In this document: positions 34,830 to 43,558 of the stretch, one piece after another
Layout of the letters: each line of letters starts with the position of its first letter
How positions within the stretch are numbered: the stretch's first letter is position 1
NCBI GenBank assembly: GCA_024693715.1
Contig: JAILKS010000042.1
Location: 1 to 64,000 of the forward strand
From: Treponema sp.
GTDB lineage: Bacteria > Spirochaetota > Spirochaetia > Treponematales > Treponemataceae
Reading direction: 5' to 3'
DNA: 64,000 nucleotides
Made by a program: the position numbers and the translations under genes
Notes under the pieces: generated by a model
What the model saw: the letters and a program-made list of their open reading frames with translations, nothing else
Told to the model about the DNA's origin: nothing
The model's database searches: none

Positions 34830-35390
34830 TCAAATGTTTTTTATATTTATATAGCTGCCTTCCGATAAATCTGACGGTAAAACATATTTACCAAATGAAA
34901 CACGCTTAAGTTCAGAAACCTCATTCTGCATTGCCTTAAACATCCTTCGTATCTGATGAAATTTTCCTTCAGTTACAATGACCTTACATTCCGATTCAGA
35001 TAAAAATTCTATGCAGGCAGGCAAAGCCTTTTGTACCGGTGATTTTTTTTCTGCAGGAAGAATAATCCCCTTTTTAAATTCATTTATATATTCAACCTGA
35101 TGCTCCGGCAAAACGATTTGTTTTAATTTTGCAATATATGTTTTTGAAATTTTATTCTGCGGACAGGTAAGCTCATGTGAAAAATGCCCGTCATCGGTCA
35201 ACAATAAAAGTCCAGAAGTATCACAGTCAAGTCGTCCAACTGAATGAAGACGTTTTCCTCTTACCGGTGATTGTACCAGCTTCTGAAGACTGGCAGGCAA
35301 AAGTGAATAAACCGTTTTATGCCTGTCAGAAACAGCCGAACAGACATATCCGCATGGTTTATTCATCATTATGTAAATATTACAATCCAT
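34830..35390 (-). CDS. RsuA/RluE-type pseudouridine synthase without S4 domain
   Basis: 186 residues. Starts at once with the catalytic domain (IYIMMNKPCGYVCS), so the N-terminal S4 RNA-binding domain of RsuA is missing, as in RluE-like enzymes. Catalytic Asp in GRLDCDTSGLLLLTDDG, and GKFHQIRRMFKAMQNEV near the C terminus. Modifies rRNA or tRNA uridine; target unknown. Its first 11 bases overlap the end of the secreted hypothetical gene upstream. Confidence 0.88.
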   Translation of the reverse strand: MDCNIYIMMNKPCGYVCSAVSDRHKTVYSLLPASLQKLVQSPVRGKRLHSVGRLDCDTSGLLLLTDDGHFSHELTCPQNKISKTYIAKLKQIVLPEHQVEYINEFKKGIILPAEKKSPVQKALPACIEFLSESECKVIVTEGKFHQIRRMFKAMQNEVSELKRVSFGKYVLPSDLSEGSYINIKNI

Positions 35391-36276
35391 TTATTATCTT
35401 AACGATATCATTATACTGCTTTCGGACTGCGTCCTGCTTCAAAGACTCCATCTGTGTAAAATAATCGAATTTCGGCAAGGTGTAAGAATAAACGCCGGCA
35501 CTGTAATCTATATCTGCCTTTTTATTTTTTGTTACAGAAAGGGTGATGTTATTCTGGCTGTTTTCATCTGTATAGAAGAACTGATATCTTACTCTGGCAA
35601 AAAACTTTTTTCGTCCAAATGAATGCTTGAAATATGAATAAACGGTAGCCAGGGTTTTATCTTCAAGCTTAATATTTTCAGTCTGAATCATATATTTTTT
35701 CTTTGTATCAAACACCGGCTGGATTATTTCTTCAGGCTTTCCTGAAAACTTCTTAGCTGTTTTATTCCAGTAATAAATGTTGTATTTATTTCCATTTTGA
35801 ATTGTTGCTGTCTGAACGACTAAATCAAGACAACCGTCAAAATTGCAGTCATAAAGAACTATAAACGGCTTATCAATTTCACGGATTTCAATTGCCTGGA
35901 CACATTCATTCTTTTCATCAATTAATTTAAAAATACCACGCCATGCATAAGAAGCTGTAAGTGATATATCAACAATCTGAAGTGTATAAAGCTTTTTTTT
36001 CTGAATCAGAGAAAAGGATGTCTGTAAATCATAATTATCACGTCGTTCCGGATTATCAAAATAAACTGCCTTGTCGGCAAACGATTCACAATACTCTTCC
36101 GGAATCTTTACCTTATCTACAGTGTAATTAAGCTCAATTTCAGAAAGAAGCTCTGTATTAGATTTTTTATTCTTGAGATCCTTATCCTTACCCCAGCCAA
36201 ACGGAAGATTCCAGTCCTTCGCAAAAACCGACAATCCTGTACAAATAAATAATAAAACAAAACAAATTTTCTTCAT
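35380..36276 (-). CDS. Secreted hypothetical protein
   Basis: 298 residues from the ATG at 36276, which has GGAG 6 bases ahead (another ATG at 36288 contains that site). Sec signal peptide MKKICFVLLFICTGLSVFA with probable cleavage after VFA. The mature protein is beta-rich with a segment VLYDCNFDGCLDLVVQT that resembles FG-GAP or VCBS-like calcium-binding repeats (DxNxDGxxD). No catalytic motif recognised. Periplasmic or exported; function unknown. Confidence 0.7.
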   Translation of the reverse strand: MKKICFVLLFICTGLSVFAKDWNLPFGWGKDKDLKNKKSNTELLSEIELNYTVDKVKIPEEYCESFADKAVYFDNPERRDNYDLQTSFSLIQKKKLYTLQIVDISLTASYAWRGIFKLIDEKNECVQAIEIREIDKPFIVLYDCNFDGCLDLVVQTATIQNGNKYNIYYWNKTAKKFSGKPEEIIQPVFDTKKKYMIQTENIKLEDKTLATVYSYFKHSFGRKKFFARVRYQFFYTDENSQNNITLSVTKNKKADIDYSAGVYSYTLPKFDYFTQMESLKQDAVRKQYNDIVKIINGL

Positions 36277-36346
36277 AGAATGCTCCATTTATAGTTTAAC
36301 ATAAGATTGCTTAATAGCAATAATAAAAAATTCTGTTTACTTTCGG

Positions 36347-37306
36347 CTATCTGCCTGAATTACGTTCCCAGAAAACACCGTTGCTGTAGCCCTGAATAAG
36401 CCTATCGCTTTGTGCAAGCATAAGACGCTTTTCTGCAAAAAGACAATACTCTTCGTTCATTTCAATTCCAACATAATTACGGTCAAGCTTTTTTGCAGTT
36501 ACAGAAGCAGTCCCGCTTCCTAAAAACGGATCAAAAATTACATCGCCTGGTTTTGAAGAAGCAAGAATTAATTTTGCATAAAGCTTTTCAGGCTTTTGCG
36601 TCGGATGTTCGGTATTTTCAGGCATTGACCAGAAAGGCACCGAAATATCATCCCAGAAATTTGAAGGATAAGTTATACGATAATTTCCTTCTTCTGTCTG
36701 CTGCCAGTCCTTCGGCTGTCCATCAACTTTATATGGAGCAATAACCTTTCGTTTAAATTTCACGGCTTCGACATCAAAATAATAATCATCCTTATCCTTT
36801 ACCGCAAACCAGATATCTTCCATTGAATTTTTCCAGTTTGATTTTGCACCGCGGCCTTTTTCCCTCTGCCAGGTAATTCTATTCATTACCGTAAGTTCCT
36901 TTTCAACAGCCCGCTGTAAGGATGAAGTGCATTTCCAGTCACCGCAGATATAAAGACTTCCGTTTGATTTCAGTTTTTTACAGACAAGCGGAAACCAGGT
37001 CGAAAGATATTCATCATAAGATTCATCGGAGCGTGCATTAAACGTACTGCCGTTGAAATTCTTAGTAAGATTATAAGGCGGATCTATAATTATTAAATCT
37101 GCAAAAGAATCCGGCAGTAAAGGAAGCACTGATAAAAGCTCTGCATTGATTGTTTTATTAAGAATGTACGACAGCGAGGATTGTCCCCCTTGTCCGAAGT
37201 TTTGTTCAAGTTCATCCTTCGTTATGAGTTTTCTCTTTAATTCTTCCCTTTCATTTTCTTCTATTTTTAATGTTCTGTTTCTTGGTGCGGTTTTCTTCTC
37301 TTCCAT
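36347..37306 (-). CDS. Site-specific DNA methyltransferase, apparently orphan
   Basis: 319 residues from the ATG at 37306 (a TTG 15 bases further upstream overlaps tatD). Amino-methyltransferase with motif IV IIDPPYNLT (DPPY at about 75-78) preceding the SAM-binding motif FDPFLGSG (about 259-265), the order of the beta group of N6-adenine/N4-cytosine enzymes. The central part (WQREKGRGAKSNWKNSMEDIWF, then HPTQKPEKL) is typical of that group. Target sequence cannot be predicted. No restriction endonuclease lies nearby, so a regulatory or protective role is possible. It follows tatD by 4 bases. Confidence 0.88.
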   Translation of the reverse strand: MEEKKTAPRNRTLKIEENEREELKRKLITKDELEQNFGQGGQSSLSYILNKTINAELLSVLPLLPDSFADLIIIDPPYNLTKNFNGSTFNARSDESYDEYLSTWFPLVCKKLKSNGSLYICGDWKCTSSLQRAVEKELTVMNRITWQREKGRGAKSNWKNSMEDIWFAVKDKDDYYFDVEAVKFKRKVIAPYKVDGQPKDWQQTEEGNYRITYPSNFWDDISVPFWSMPENTEHPTQKPEKLYAKLILASSKPGDVIFDPFLGSGTASVTAKKLDRNYVGIEMNEEYCLFAEKRLMLAQSDRLIQGYSNGVFWERNSGR

Positions 37307-37310
37307 AATA

Positions 37311-38207
37311 CTAAAACTCAACCTTGAACAATTTTTTTATATTTTCATCTACCGTCGCAGAAAGTTCTTCCTTTGTACACGAACGACTCTGCGCAATAAA
37401 ATCATATACATGCTCGATTAAAACAGGAGTATTTGTCTGACCACGAAACGGAACCGGTGCAAGATAAGGTGCATCTGTTTCACACAAAAATCTGTCCTGA
37501 GGAACAAATTGCAAAAGCTTTTTCATGTCGTCCATTTTTGCTTTTTTTGTATAAGTCACACCACCGCCAAAAGCGATATACCATCCTAAATCTAAAAACA
37601 CACGTGCCTGTTCAATTCCGTAACTATAGCAATGAATTATTCCGTTATTATATCCAGTCTGTTTTATACATTCTACAGACTGTTCAAACGCATCACGACT
37701 GTGAACGATAAATGGAAGCTCATATTTTTTTGCAAGTTCAAGCTGCATCATAAAAAGCTCTCGTTCACCTTCACTTGTCTTTTCATCAAAATCACTTTCA
37801 GTCCTGCCGTCTGCTCCAGAAGGATTCCAGTGATGATCTAGCCCCCCCTCTCCTATTGCGATTACTTTTCTATTCAAAATATCAGAATCAGCAGAAGAAT
37901 TGACTGCCTGTATGCTCTCTTCAAGTTTTTTTACTGCATTAAATCTGTCGTGAATTTCAGAAACATCAGGCCAGATTCCGGCAGAAAAATACATGAATTT
38001 TCGGGCTTTGTCCGCATAAGATGAATTTTTTATTTGAGAAATCGCTTTTTCAACTACAGCCTCTCTTTCAATAAGGTCATCACATCTGGTCCCTATATCG
38101 AGGGCAAATTTACAATCCCTTTTTGCAAGCGCCTCAAGAACTTCAGTTCCATCAATCCCGCGCTCTGTAGTCATCATTTTAAAATGAAAATGTGTATCAC
38201 TAAACAT
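37311..38207 (-). CDS. TatD-family metal-dependent hydrolase
   Basis: 298 residues, usual for the family about 260. Metal ligands: FSDTHFHF near the N terminus, IGEGGLDHHW, FIVHSRDAF, IIHCYSYG and the C-terminal CETDAPYLAP. TatD proteins are 3'-5' DNases or related phosphohydrolases acting in DNA repair or RNA quality control. Promoter on the minus strand TTGTTT-17-TATACT with the -10 box 12 bases from the ATG, giving a leader of only a few bases. Cotranscribed with the DNA methyltransferase. Confidence 0.92.
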   Translation of the reverse strand: MFSDTHFHFKMMTTERGIDGTEVLEALAKRDCKFALDIGTRCDDLIEREAVVEKAISQIKNSSYADKARKFMYFSAGIWPDVSEIHDRFNAVKKLEESIQAVNSSADSDILNRKVIAIGEGGLDHHWNPSGADGRTESDFDEKTSEGERELFMMQLELAKKYELPFIVHSRDAFEQSVECIKQTGYNNGIIHCYSYGIEQARVFLDLGWYIAFGGGVTYTKKAKMDDMKKLLQFVPQDRFLCETDAPYLAPVPFRGQTNTPVLIEHVYDFIAQSRSCTKEELSATVDENIKKLFKVEF

Positions 38208-38252
38208 AAAACTTTTTTAAGTATACACTTATTTTTTATCTGAAACAACAAC

Positions 38253-38281
38253 TTCTAAAAAAGCATTAAAAATGGTATAAT
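38253..38281 (+). promoter_or_regulatory. Leaderless promoter of the RluA-type gene
   Basis: TTCTAA (38253-38258, weak -35), 17 bases, TATAAT (38276-38281), then 6 bases to the ATG at 38288. Confidence 0.55.
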
Positions 38282-38287
38282 TTATTC

Positions 38288-39043
38288 ATGGCTTCAAAAA
38301 ATTATGATTACAGCACAATTTACTCAGATGATGATTTTATTGTTCTTAATAAAAGAAGCGGTATTCTTATTGCCGGTGACAGATATAATCCCGACGCACC
38401 ACGCCTTGATTTGCTTGCTGAAAAAGAATTCGGAAAATTATATGCCGTTCACAGAATAGATAAAGATACATCCGGACTCATTGTATATGCTCGAAACCCA
38501 CAGGCACAGAGGAATCTTTCCATGCAGTTTGAAAAAAGAACAGTACATAAAACTTATCATGCGCTTGTGTACGGTCATCCTATGTTTGAACAGCTGCATG
38601 TAGATTTACCTTTACTTGCCGACGGTGATTCAAAACACAGAACTGTAGCAGATAAAAAGCATGGAAAACCTTCTGTAACTGATTTTCGGATGATAGGAAA
38701 CTGCGGTCCTTATTCCTGGATTGAAGCAAAGCCTTTGACGGGTCGAACTCATCAGATTAGAGTTCACCTTGCTAAAAACGGTTTGAGCATTGTTTGCGAC
38801 CCATTATACAGTGGAAATCAGAAGCCAGTAAAATTAAGTGAACTCAAGAAAAAATGGAATGGCGATGAATACGAAGAACGTCCGCTGCTTTCACGTCTTG
38901 CCCTTCACGCATATAAAATTGAATTCACACATCCTTCGACAAATGAAGCTGTAAGCTTTACAGCGCCATACCCAAAGGATATGGAAGCAACCAGAAAACA
39001 GCTTTTTAAAATTTATGGAATAGATCCTCTTAAAGAAGATTAA
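38288..39043 (+). CDS. RluA-family pseudouridine synthase
   Basis: 251 residues. YAVHRIDKDTSGLIVYARN carries the catalytic Asp, followed by KTYHALVYG, GRTHQIRVHLAKNGLSIVCDPLYSG and RLALHAYKIEF. No S4 domain, so it resembles the short RluA/RluC-like group. Its substrate RNA is not predictable. The omptin gene follows after 16 bases and is likely cotranscribed. Confidence 0.92.
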   Translation: MASKNYDYSTIYSDDDFIVLNKRSGILIAGDRYNPDAPRLDLLAEKEFGKLYAVHRIDKDTSGLIVYARNPQAQRNLSMQFEKRTVHKTYHALVYGHPMFEQLHVDLPLLADGDSKHRTVADKKHGKPSVTDFRMIGNCGPYSWIEAKPLTGRTHQIRVHLAKNGLSIVCDPLYSGNQKPVKLSELKKKWNGDEYEERPLLSRLALHAYKIEFTHPSTNEAVSFTAPYPKDMEATRKQLFKIYGIDPLKED

Positions 39044-39059
39044 ATAAAGTATACCGGAA

Positions 39060-39992
39060 ATGAAAAAAATCGCTGTTTGTATTTTCATGTTTTTTTTTCT
39101 TTCTCTGCATGCAGAAGGCTTCAGGATTTCTGCCGGAACAGAACTTTTCAACGGGAAAATAAATGAATATGTTTTTGATGAGACTTGTAAAAATACTGAC
39201 AACATTTTAAGCGAATTAAACTGGCACATCGACAACCTGCTTCTTTTTGATGTAAATGCGGCTTATTATTTATTCAACGATTTCTTTTTTTCAGCTGATT
39301 TTAAAATTGCAGTTCCCAAAAATACTTACAACATGACAGACTCAGACTGGCTTGATGATTTAAATCCATATGAAAGAAGTAAATTTTCTGAACATCCGTG
39401 CGACATAAAAAATTATTTTTTGATTTCTGGCTCACTTGGAAAAAAAATATGTATAAACGATTTTTTTAATCTTGAACCCTTCGGACTTTTTAGTTTTGAT
39501 TATATAGATTTTCACTCGTACGACGGATATAAAATCTATAAGGATGAAGGAAATGTAAAAACTCCGATGTATGGAAATATAATTGATTATACTCAATTAA
39601 CCCTTTCTTTTTTTGCAGGTTGCAATGCCGTTTTATACAAGGATAAAAGCCAGCTTTTTGCTTCGTTAGCGTTAAGTCCTTTTTTAACCTGGTGCGACTG
39701 CTATGACCTTCACTGGAAAACAGGACCTTCATATTACAATGATGAGGTTTATTTTTCTTTCAGATTAAAGCTTGAATTGGGCTTCATTTATTCTTTCTAT
39801 AAGGGTAATTCTATCTGTACCTTTATAAATTATGATTTTTCACCAAGACAAAAAGGCCGGACTCTTAATGCAGCCTATAACGACAAGCTGGACAGATACA
39901 GTCAATACTGGAATATCTCAAGCGCTGAAGGAGGAACCTCCAGAAGCTTTACAGTCATAGGAATAAACTACAAATATATTTTCGATAAATAA
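39060..39992 (+). CDS. Omptin-family outer-membrane protease
   Basis: 310 residues with Sec signal peptide (cleavage near LHAEG, residues 17-20), close to OmpT size. It shows alternating hydrophobic residues expected for a ten-strand barrel and an aromatic C terminus (YKYIFDK). Alignment by eye to OmpT/Pla: LSELNWHIDNL; NMTDSDWLDD, giving D94 and D96 (OmpT D83, D85); NPYERSKFSEHP; and CYDLHW, giving D216 and H218 (OmpT D210, H212); then GFIYSFYKG and NDKLDRYSQYWN. All four catalytic positions are kept. Predicted to cleave extracellular peptides at basic residues; lipid requirement unknown. Confidence 0.83.
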   Translation: MKKIAVCIFMFFFLSLHAEGFRISAGTELFNGKINEYVFDETCKNTDNILSELNWHIDNLLLFDVNAAYYLFNDFFFSADFKIAVPKNTYNMTDSDWLDDLNPYERSKFSEHPCDIKNYFLISGSLGKKICINDFFNLEPFGLFSFDYIDFHSYDGYKIYKDEGNVKTPMYGNIIDYTQLTLSFFAGCNAVLYKDKSQLFASLALSPFLTWCDCYDLHWKTGPSYYNDEVYFSFRLKLELGFIYSFYKGNSICTFINYDFSPRQKGRTLNAAYNDKLDRYSQYWNISSAEGGTSRSFTVIGINYKYIFDK

Positions 39993-41252
39993 TTATTTTT
40001 GTATTCTTACGCTTACAATACGACGCATGCTTACATCTTCCGCAGTAAAAATAATATTGTCTTTTTTAAACACAGTCCCACTTGTAGGTAAAAAACCAAA
40101 CTGCTCTAAAAGCCATCCGCCTATTGTTGTCATTTCATCAGACGAAAGATTTAGCTCAAGGATTTCATTAACATCTGCAAGTTTAAGCTCTCCCGGAACA
40201 ATAAAAGTATTTATGGAAACAAGTTTTATTTTTTCTTCAGCAGGCAGATCGTTCCAGTTATTTTCATCGGTCATTCGTCCAAAAACAACACGCATTACAT
40301 CTTCCATTGTTGCAATTCCTTCTGCCTGTCCCTGTTCATCCAGAACTACTGCAAACTTATATTCATCCTTTCTGAATTTCTGAAGCAGTTCAAGCACAGA
40401 AAGTGTACCCGGAATATATTCAACCTCATTCAAAACAGACAATGCAAAATTTTTCCCCCGATGATTTTGTTCAATCGTGGCTAAAAGCTTCTTATAATTT
40501 ATAACTCCAACTATATTTTCTTTCGTATCCTTATAAACAGGAATGGTAGAAAATTTTGAACGAAGGAATTCCTTTTTTACCGTTTCATAGTCGGCAGTCT
40601 GGTCCACCATGCTCAAAAAAGACCTGTGCTTCATAATCTGATTTACAGACAAATCGTTGAATTTTATAAGCTTGTTGAGCATACGGCTTTCACCTTTTTC
40701 TATAGTTCCTTCCTTTTCTCCTACATCAATAAGCGCTTTAAGCTCCTCTTCAGTTACTATTGAATCTGACGGCTTTATGATTTTTTTTACAATCCATACA
40801 ATGAAGGATGAAACGGATTCAAAAATAAAAACTACAGGAAAGAATATTATTTCCAAAAGATAAAGTCCAACGCTGGCAAAGGATGCCGTTCTTTCAGGAT
40901 TAAAAAAAGCAATTGTCTTTGGAATAATCTGTCCGAAGGTTGTAATAAAAAACGCAATTATAAACGTCTGATATCCTACTCCGCCACCGCCAAATATTTC
41001 CTGCACGAGAGCAGTTGCAATGGCACTGACAAGAGCATTTAAGAAATTTGTTCCTATTAAAACAGTTGTCAAAAGACGCTGCATATTTGCTTTTAACCGG
41101 GAGATTAATCTTGCATTGCGTTTTTTTTCTTCCAGCATGCTTCGAACTTTTAATCTCGATAAAGACAAAAAAGCAGTTTCAGACGATGTGAAAAATCCTA
41201 TGCAGAGAATTAGAATAAAAATAACGGCAAGGGTAATTACAGTTTTAATCAT
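39993..41252 (-). CDS. CNNM/CorC-type transporter-associated protein (DUF21-CBS-CorC)
   Basis: 419 residues. N-terminal DUF21 membrane domain (about 1-165, four hydrophobic segments, SSETAFLSLSRLKVRSMLEEKK and FGQIIPKTIAFFNPE), two CBS domains (about 190-330, MKHRSFLSMVD; FAVVLDEQGQAEGIATMEDVM) and a CorC_HlyC domain at the C terminus. Family members take part in Mg2+ or other divalent-cation export. Second of a tandem pair; its start overlaps the end of the paralogue by 8 bases. Its stop codon abuts that of the converging omptin gene. Confidence 0.88.
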   Translation of the reverse strand: MIKTVITLAVIFILILCIGFFTSSETAFLSLSRLKVRSMLEEKKRNARLISRLKANMQRLLTTVLIGTNFLNALVSAIATALVQEIFGGGGVGYQTFIIAFFITTFGQIIPKTIAFFNPERTASFASVGLYLLEIIFFPVVFIFESVSSFIVWIVKKIIKPSDSIVTEEELKALIDVGEKEGTIEKGESRMLNKLIKFNDLSVNQIMKHRSFLSMVDQTADYETVKKEFLRSKFSTIPVYKDTKENIVGVINYKKLLATIEQNHRGKNFALSVLNEVEYIPGTLSVLELLQKFRKDEYKFAVVLDEQGQAEGIATMEDVMRVVFGRMTDENNWNDLPAEEKIKLVSINTFIVPGELKLADVNEILELNLSSDEMTTIGGWLLEQFGFLPTSGTVFKKDNIIFTAEDVSMRRIVSVRIQK

Positions 41253-42513
41253 CTGAAACCACCTTCGTAATTTTTATACGTTCAATTCTGTGCGCCTGAA
41301 TTTTTTGTACGGTAAACAGATATCCTTCAAATTCAAACTTATCATTAACTTTTGGCATTCTGTTTATTTTTTCTATGAACCATCCTGCAACCGTTTCATT
41401 ATTTTCTGATTCCAGATTAATATGAAGTCCTTCCTTCAAAACGTGCAGAAGTACAAGTCCGTTAATCTCAAAATCATTTTTATCTTCAATCGAATCAAAA
41501 TCAAAAAACTTGCCGCGAAGAGTATTATCACCCGGAAGCGCAAAAATCTCACGGCTTATATCCTTTTCAGTAACAAGTCCGTCTGTTCCCGAATACTCAT
41601 CGACAATAATCGCCATTGACTGTCTGCTTTCAAAAAGCATCTGCTGTACAGACGACATCTTGGTTGTGCCTAAAATAAAAAGAGGATCCCTCATAACCTT
41701 CTGTAAAGAAAAATCCTTTGGATTATCACTGTATTTTAAAAGATCCTTTAAATATATAATCCCTACAATATCGTCAATTGATTTTTTATAAACAGGAAAT
41801 CGCGTAAAACTAAGACGCTGAGAAAGTTCGACAATATCACGATAAGTTGAATCTATTGACACAGCCTTGATTTTTGTACGAGGGACCATTATATCCTGAG
41901 CTTCAAGATCTGAAAATTTAAAAATCTGACTCATCATGCGGTTTTCTTCTTCTTCAATTACTCCATGCTCAGAGCTGATGTCAAAGAAAGTTTTTATATC
42001 CTGTTCCGTATAAGATTTTTTTGCCTTATCCTGTTTTATACCGAACATACGCAAAATAATTTTTGAAAAAGCCGTTACAACTGCAACAACCGGTCGCATT
42101 ACCCAGGTAATGATAGAAATGAATCTGCTTAAACCATATGCTATTTTATCGGGACAATGAGTTGCAATTGTCTTTGGAGTAATTTCTCCGAAAAGAAGAA
42201 GGATTAAAGTTGTTGCGAAGGTTGCATATCCGACACCTTTTTTTCCGAACAGAGAAAGAGCAATAGAGGTGATGATGGCAGAAAGAAAAATGTTTACTAA
42301 ATCATTCGAAATCAAAAGTGTATTTATAAGCTTTTCTTTTTTATCAAGAAGCTTTCCTGCCCTCACCGCACGATAATCTTTTTTATTCTTCCTTCTGATT
42401 CGAAGACGAAGCTTATTCATTCCCAAAAATGCACTTTCAGAAATTGAAAAAAGCATTGAAAGAGTAACTAGAACTATCGCTGTTATCAATAAAACGGAAG
42501 GTATGTCGTCCAA
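41245..42513 (-). CDS. CNNM/CorC-type protein, paralogue
   Basis: 422 residues, same domain order: DUF21 (SISESAFLGMNKLRLRIRR, FGEITPKTIATHCPD), CBS pair (MVPRTKIKAVSID; MAIIVDEYSGTDGLVTEKDI) and CorC domain (INGLVLLHVLKEGLHI). The best start is TTG at 42513, three bases after the stop of the upstream lipoprotein; no suitable ATG exists before the first membrane helix. The pair probably forms a heteromer at the inner membrane. Confidence 0.87.
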   Translation of the reverse strand: MDDIPSVLLITAIVLVTLSMLFSISESAFLGMNKLRLRIRRKNKKDYRAVRAGKLLDKKEKLINTLLISNDLVNIFLSAIITSIALSLFGKKGVGYATFATTLILLLFGEITPKTIATHCPDKIAYGLSRFISIITWVMRPVVAVVTAFSKIILRMFGIKQDKAKKSYTEQDIKTFFDISSEHGVIEEEENRMMSQIFKFSDLEAQDIMVPRTKIKAVSIDSTYRDIVELSQRLSFTRFPVYKKSIDDIVGIIYLKDLLKYSDNPKDFSLQKVMRDPLFILGTTKMSSVQQMLFESRQSMAIIVDEYSGTDGLVTEKDISREIFALPGDNTLRGKFFDFDSIEDKNDFEINGLVLLHVLKEGLHINLESENNETVAGWFIEKINRMPKVNDKFEFEGYLFTVQKIQAHRIERIKITKVVSDD

Positions 42514-42516
42514 CTT

Positions 42517-43548
42517 CTATTCCACATCAACAGAATCTATATCTTTAAAATCATCATCTGCAAGGGGCTCTGCCAAAGTAGCTTGAGAAATATATTCCAT
42601 AACCTGTCGTAAATTAGGAGCAAATTCACTTTCCGGTGCCGCATCTATTGCCTTCTGGTAATAACTGAGCATTGCAGTAATATCAGCACTTCCAGATGCC
42701 TGAAGTATATAAGCGCACATTGAATATGCCTTCTGATTATCTTCAGGGTTAAGAACCTTTGAATCAATCATCTTAAGGTAAACGTTCATTGCTCCTTCTA
42801 TATCCTGCTTATAGAAAAGCTCTGCTGCCTTTCCATCAGCATCCATATAAATATATTTACTTGCAAGTCCTGTCTTATTCTTTTTGTCAAGCTTTACGGC
42901 AGCTTTCCATAATCCCTCAAGTGAAACCTTATATCTTTCCGGAGTAGTATCGTAAATATTGTCCATTGCTTCGAGACGTTCCTTTTTTGAACCCTTAGTA
43001 GTTGCCTTTACCATCGCCTGGAAATCATCAAACTGCTGCTGATAAGTAATAAGCTCTGATAAAAATTTATCTGCGGTATAAGATGAATCCTCAATAAATA
43101 TTTCATTTACAATAAATGACTCTTTTGTCATAAGAAAAACTGCAGGAACATATTCCAGTCCTACATTCTGAATAAAAAGAAAATTCTTCTGCATCACTTC
43201 AGAAAAAGCATCTGCCGCCTTAACCTCATCCTCTGATGCATCATCTTTAATTACAGTTTTCTGATAAGATTTTTCTGAAAAATCAAGATGACAAAGAATA
43301 AAATCCTTTTGAGTTCGTTCCCTAAAAGAATTATCCTTAAGAACTTTTTCAACAAAAGCTGTGCTTACTTCATCATCTCCGTCAGAAGTAACCATAAGAA
43401 GCATTGCCTTTTTTTGTTTAGCAGCTGCTTTTTTTGCCTGCTCTAAAGATGCATAACAGCCGCATTCATCCAGCATAGGTTTTGCCCCGCATGAAATAAT
43501 CGCAAGGGTAAAAAACAACGTAAATAAAATTTCAGATAATTTTTTCAT
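42517..43548 (-). CDS. Thioredoxin-like lipoprotein without CxxC
   Basis: 343 residues from the ATG at 43548, which has AGGAA 8 bases ahead and gives a proper signal peptide with lipobox AIISC (Cys about 20). Residues 30-165 look like a thioredoxin-fold domain (SLEQAKKAAAKQKKAMLLMVTSD, then KDFILCHLDF and VPAVFLMTKE), but the active-site CxxC is replaced by TSDGDD. The second half is helical and TPR-like (YYQKAIDAAPESEFAPNLRQV). Located between purL and the CNNM pair, same strand; role unknown. Confidence 0.72.
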   Translation of the reverse strand: MKKLSEILFTLFFTLAIISCGAKPMLDECGCYASLEQAKKAAAKQKKAMLLMVTSDGDDEVSTAFVEKVLKDNSFRERTQKDFILCHLDFSEKSYQKTVIKDDASEDEVKAADAFSEVMQKNFLFIQNVGLEYVPAVFLMTKESFIVNEIFIEDSSYTADKFLSELITYQQQFDDFQAMVKATTKGSKKERLEAMDNIYDTTPERYKVSLEGLWKAAVKLDKKNKTGLASKYIYMDADGKAAELFYKQDIEGAMNVYLKMIDSKVLNPEDNQKAYSMCAYILQASGSADITAMLSYYQKAIDAAPESEFAPNLRQVMEYISQATLAEPLADDDFKDIDSVDVE

Positions 43549-43558
43549 TTTTATATTC

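Noticed and set aside
36347-38207. Restriction-modification system
   Set aside because: Only the methyltransferase is present; the neighbouring gene is a TatD hydrolase, not a restriction enzyme.
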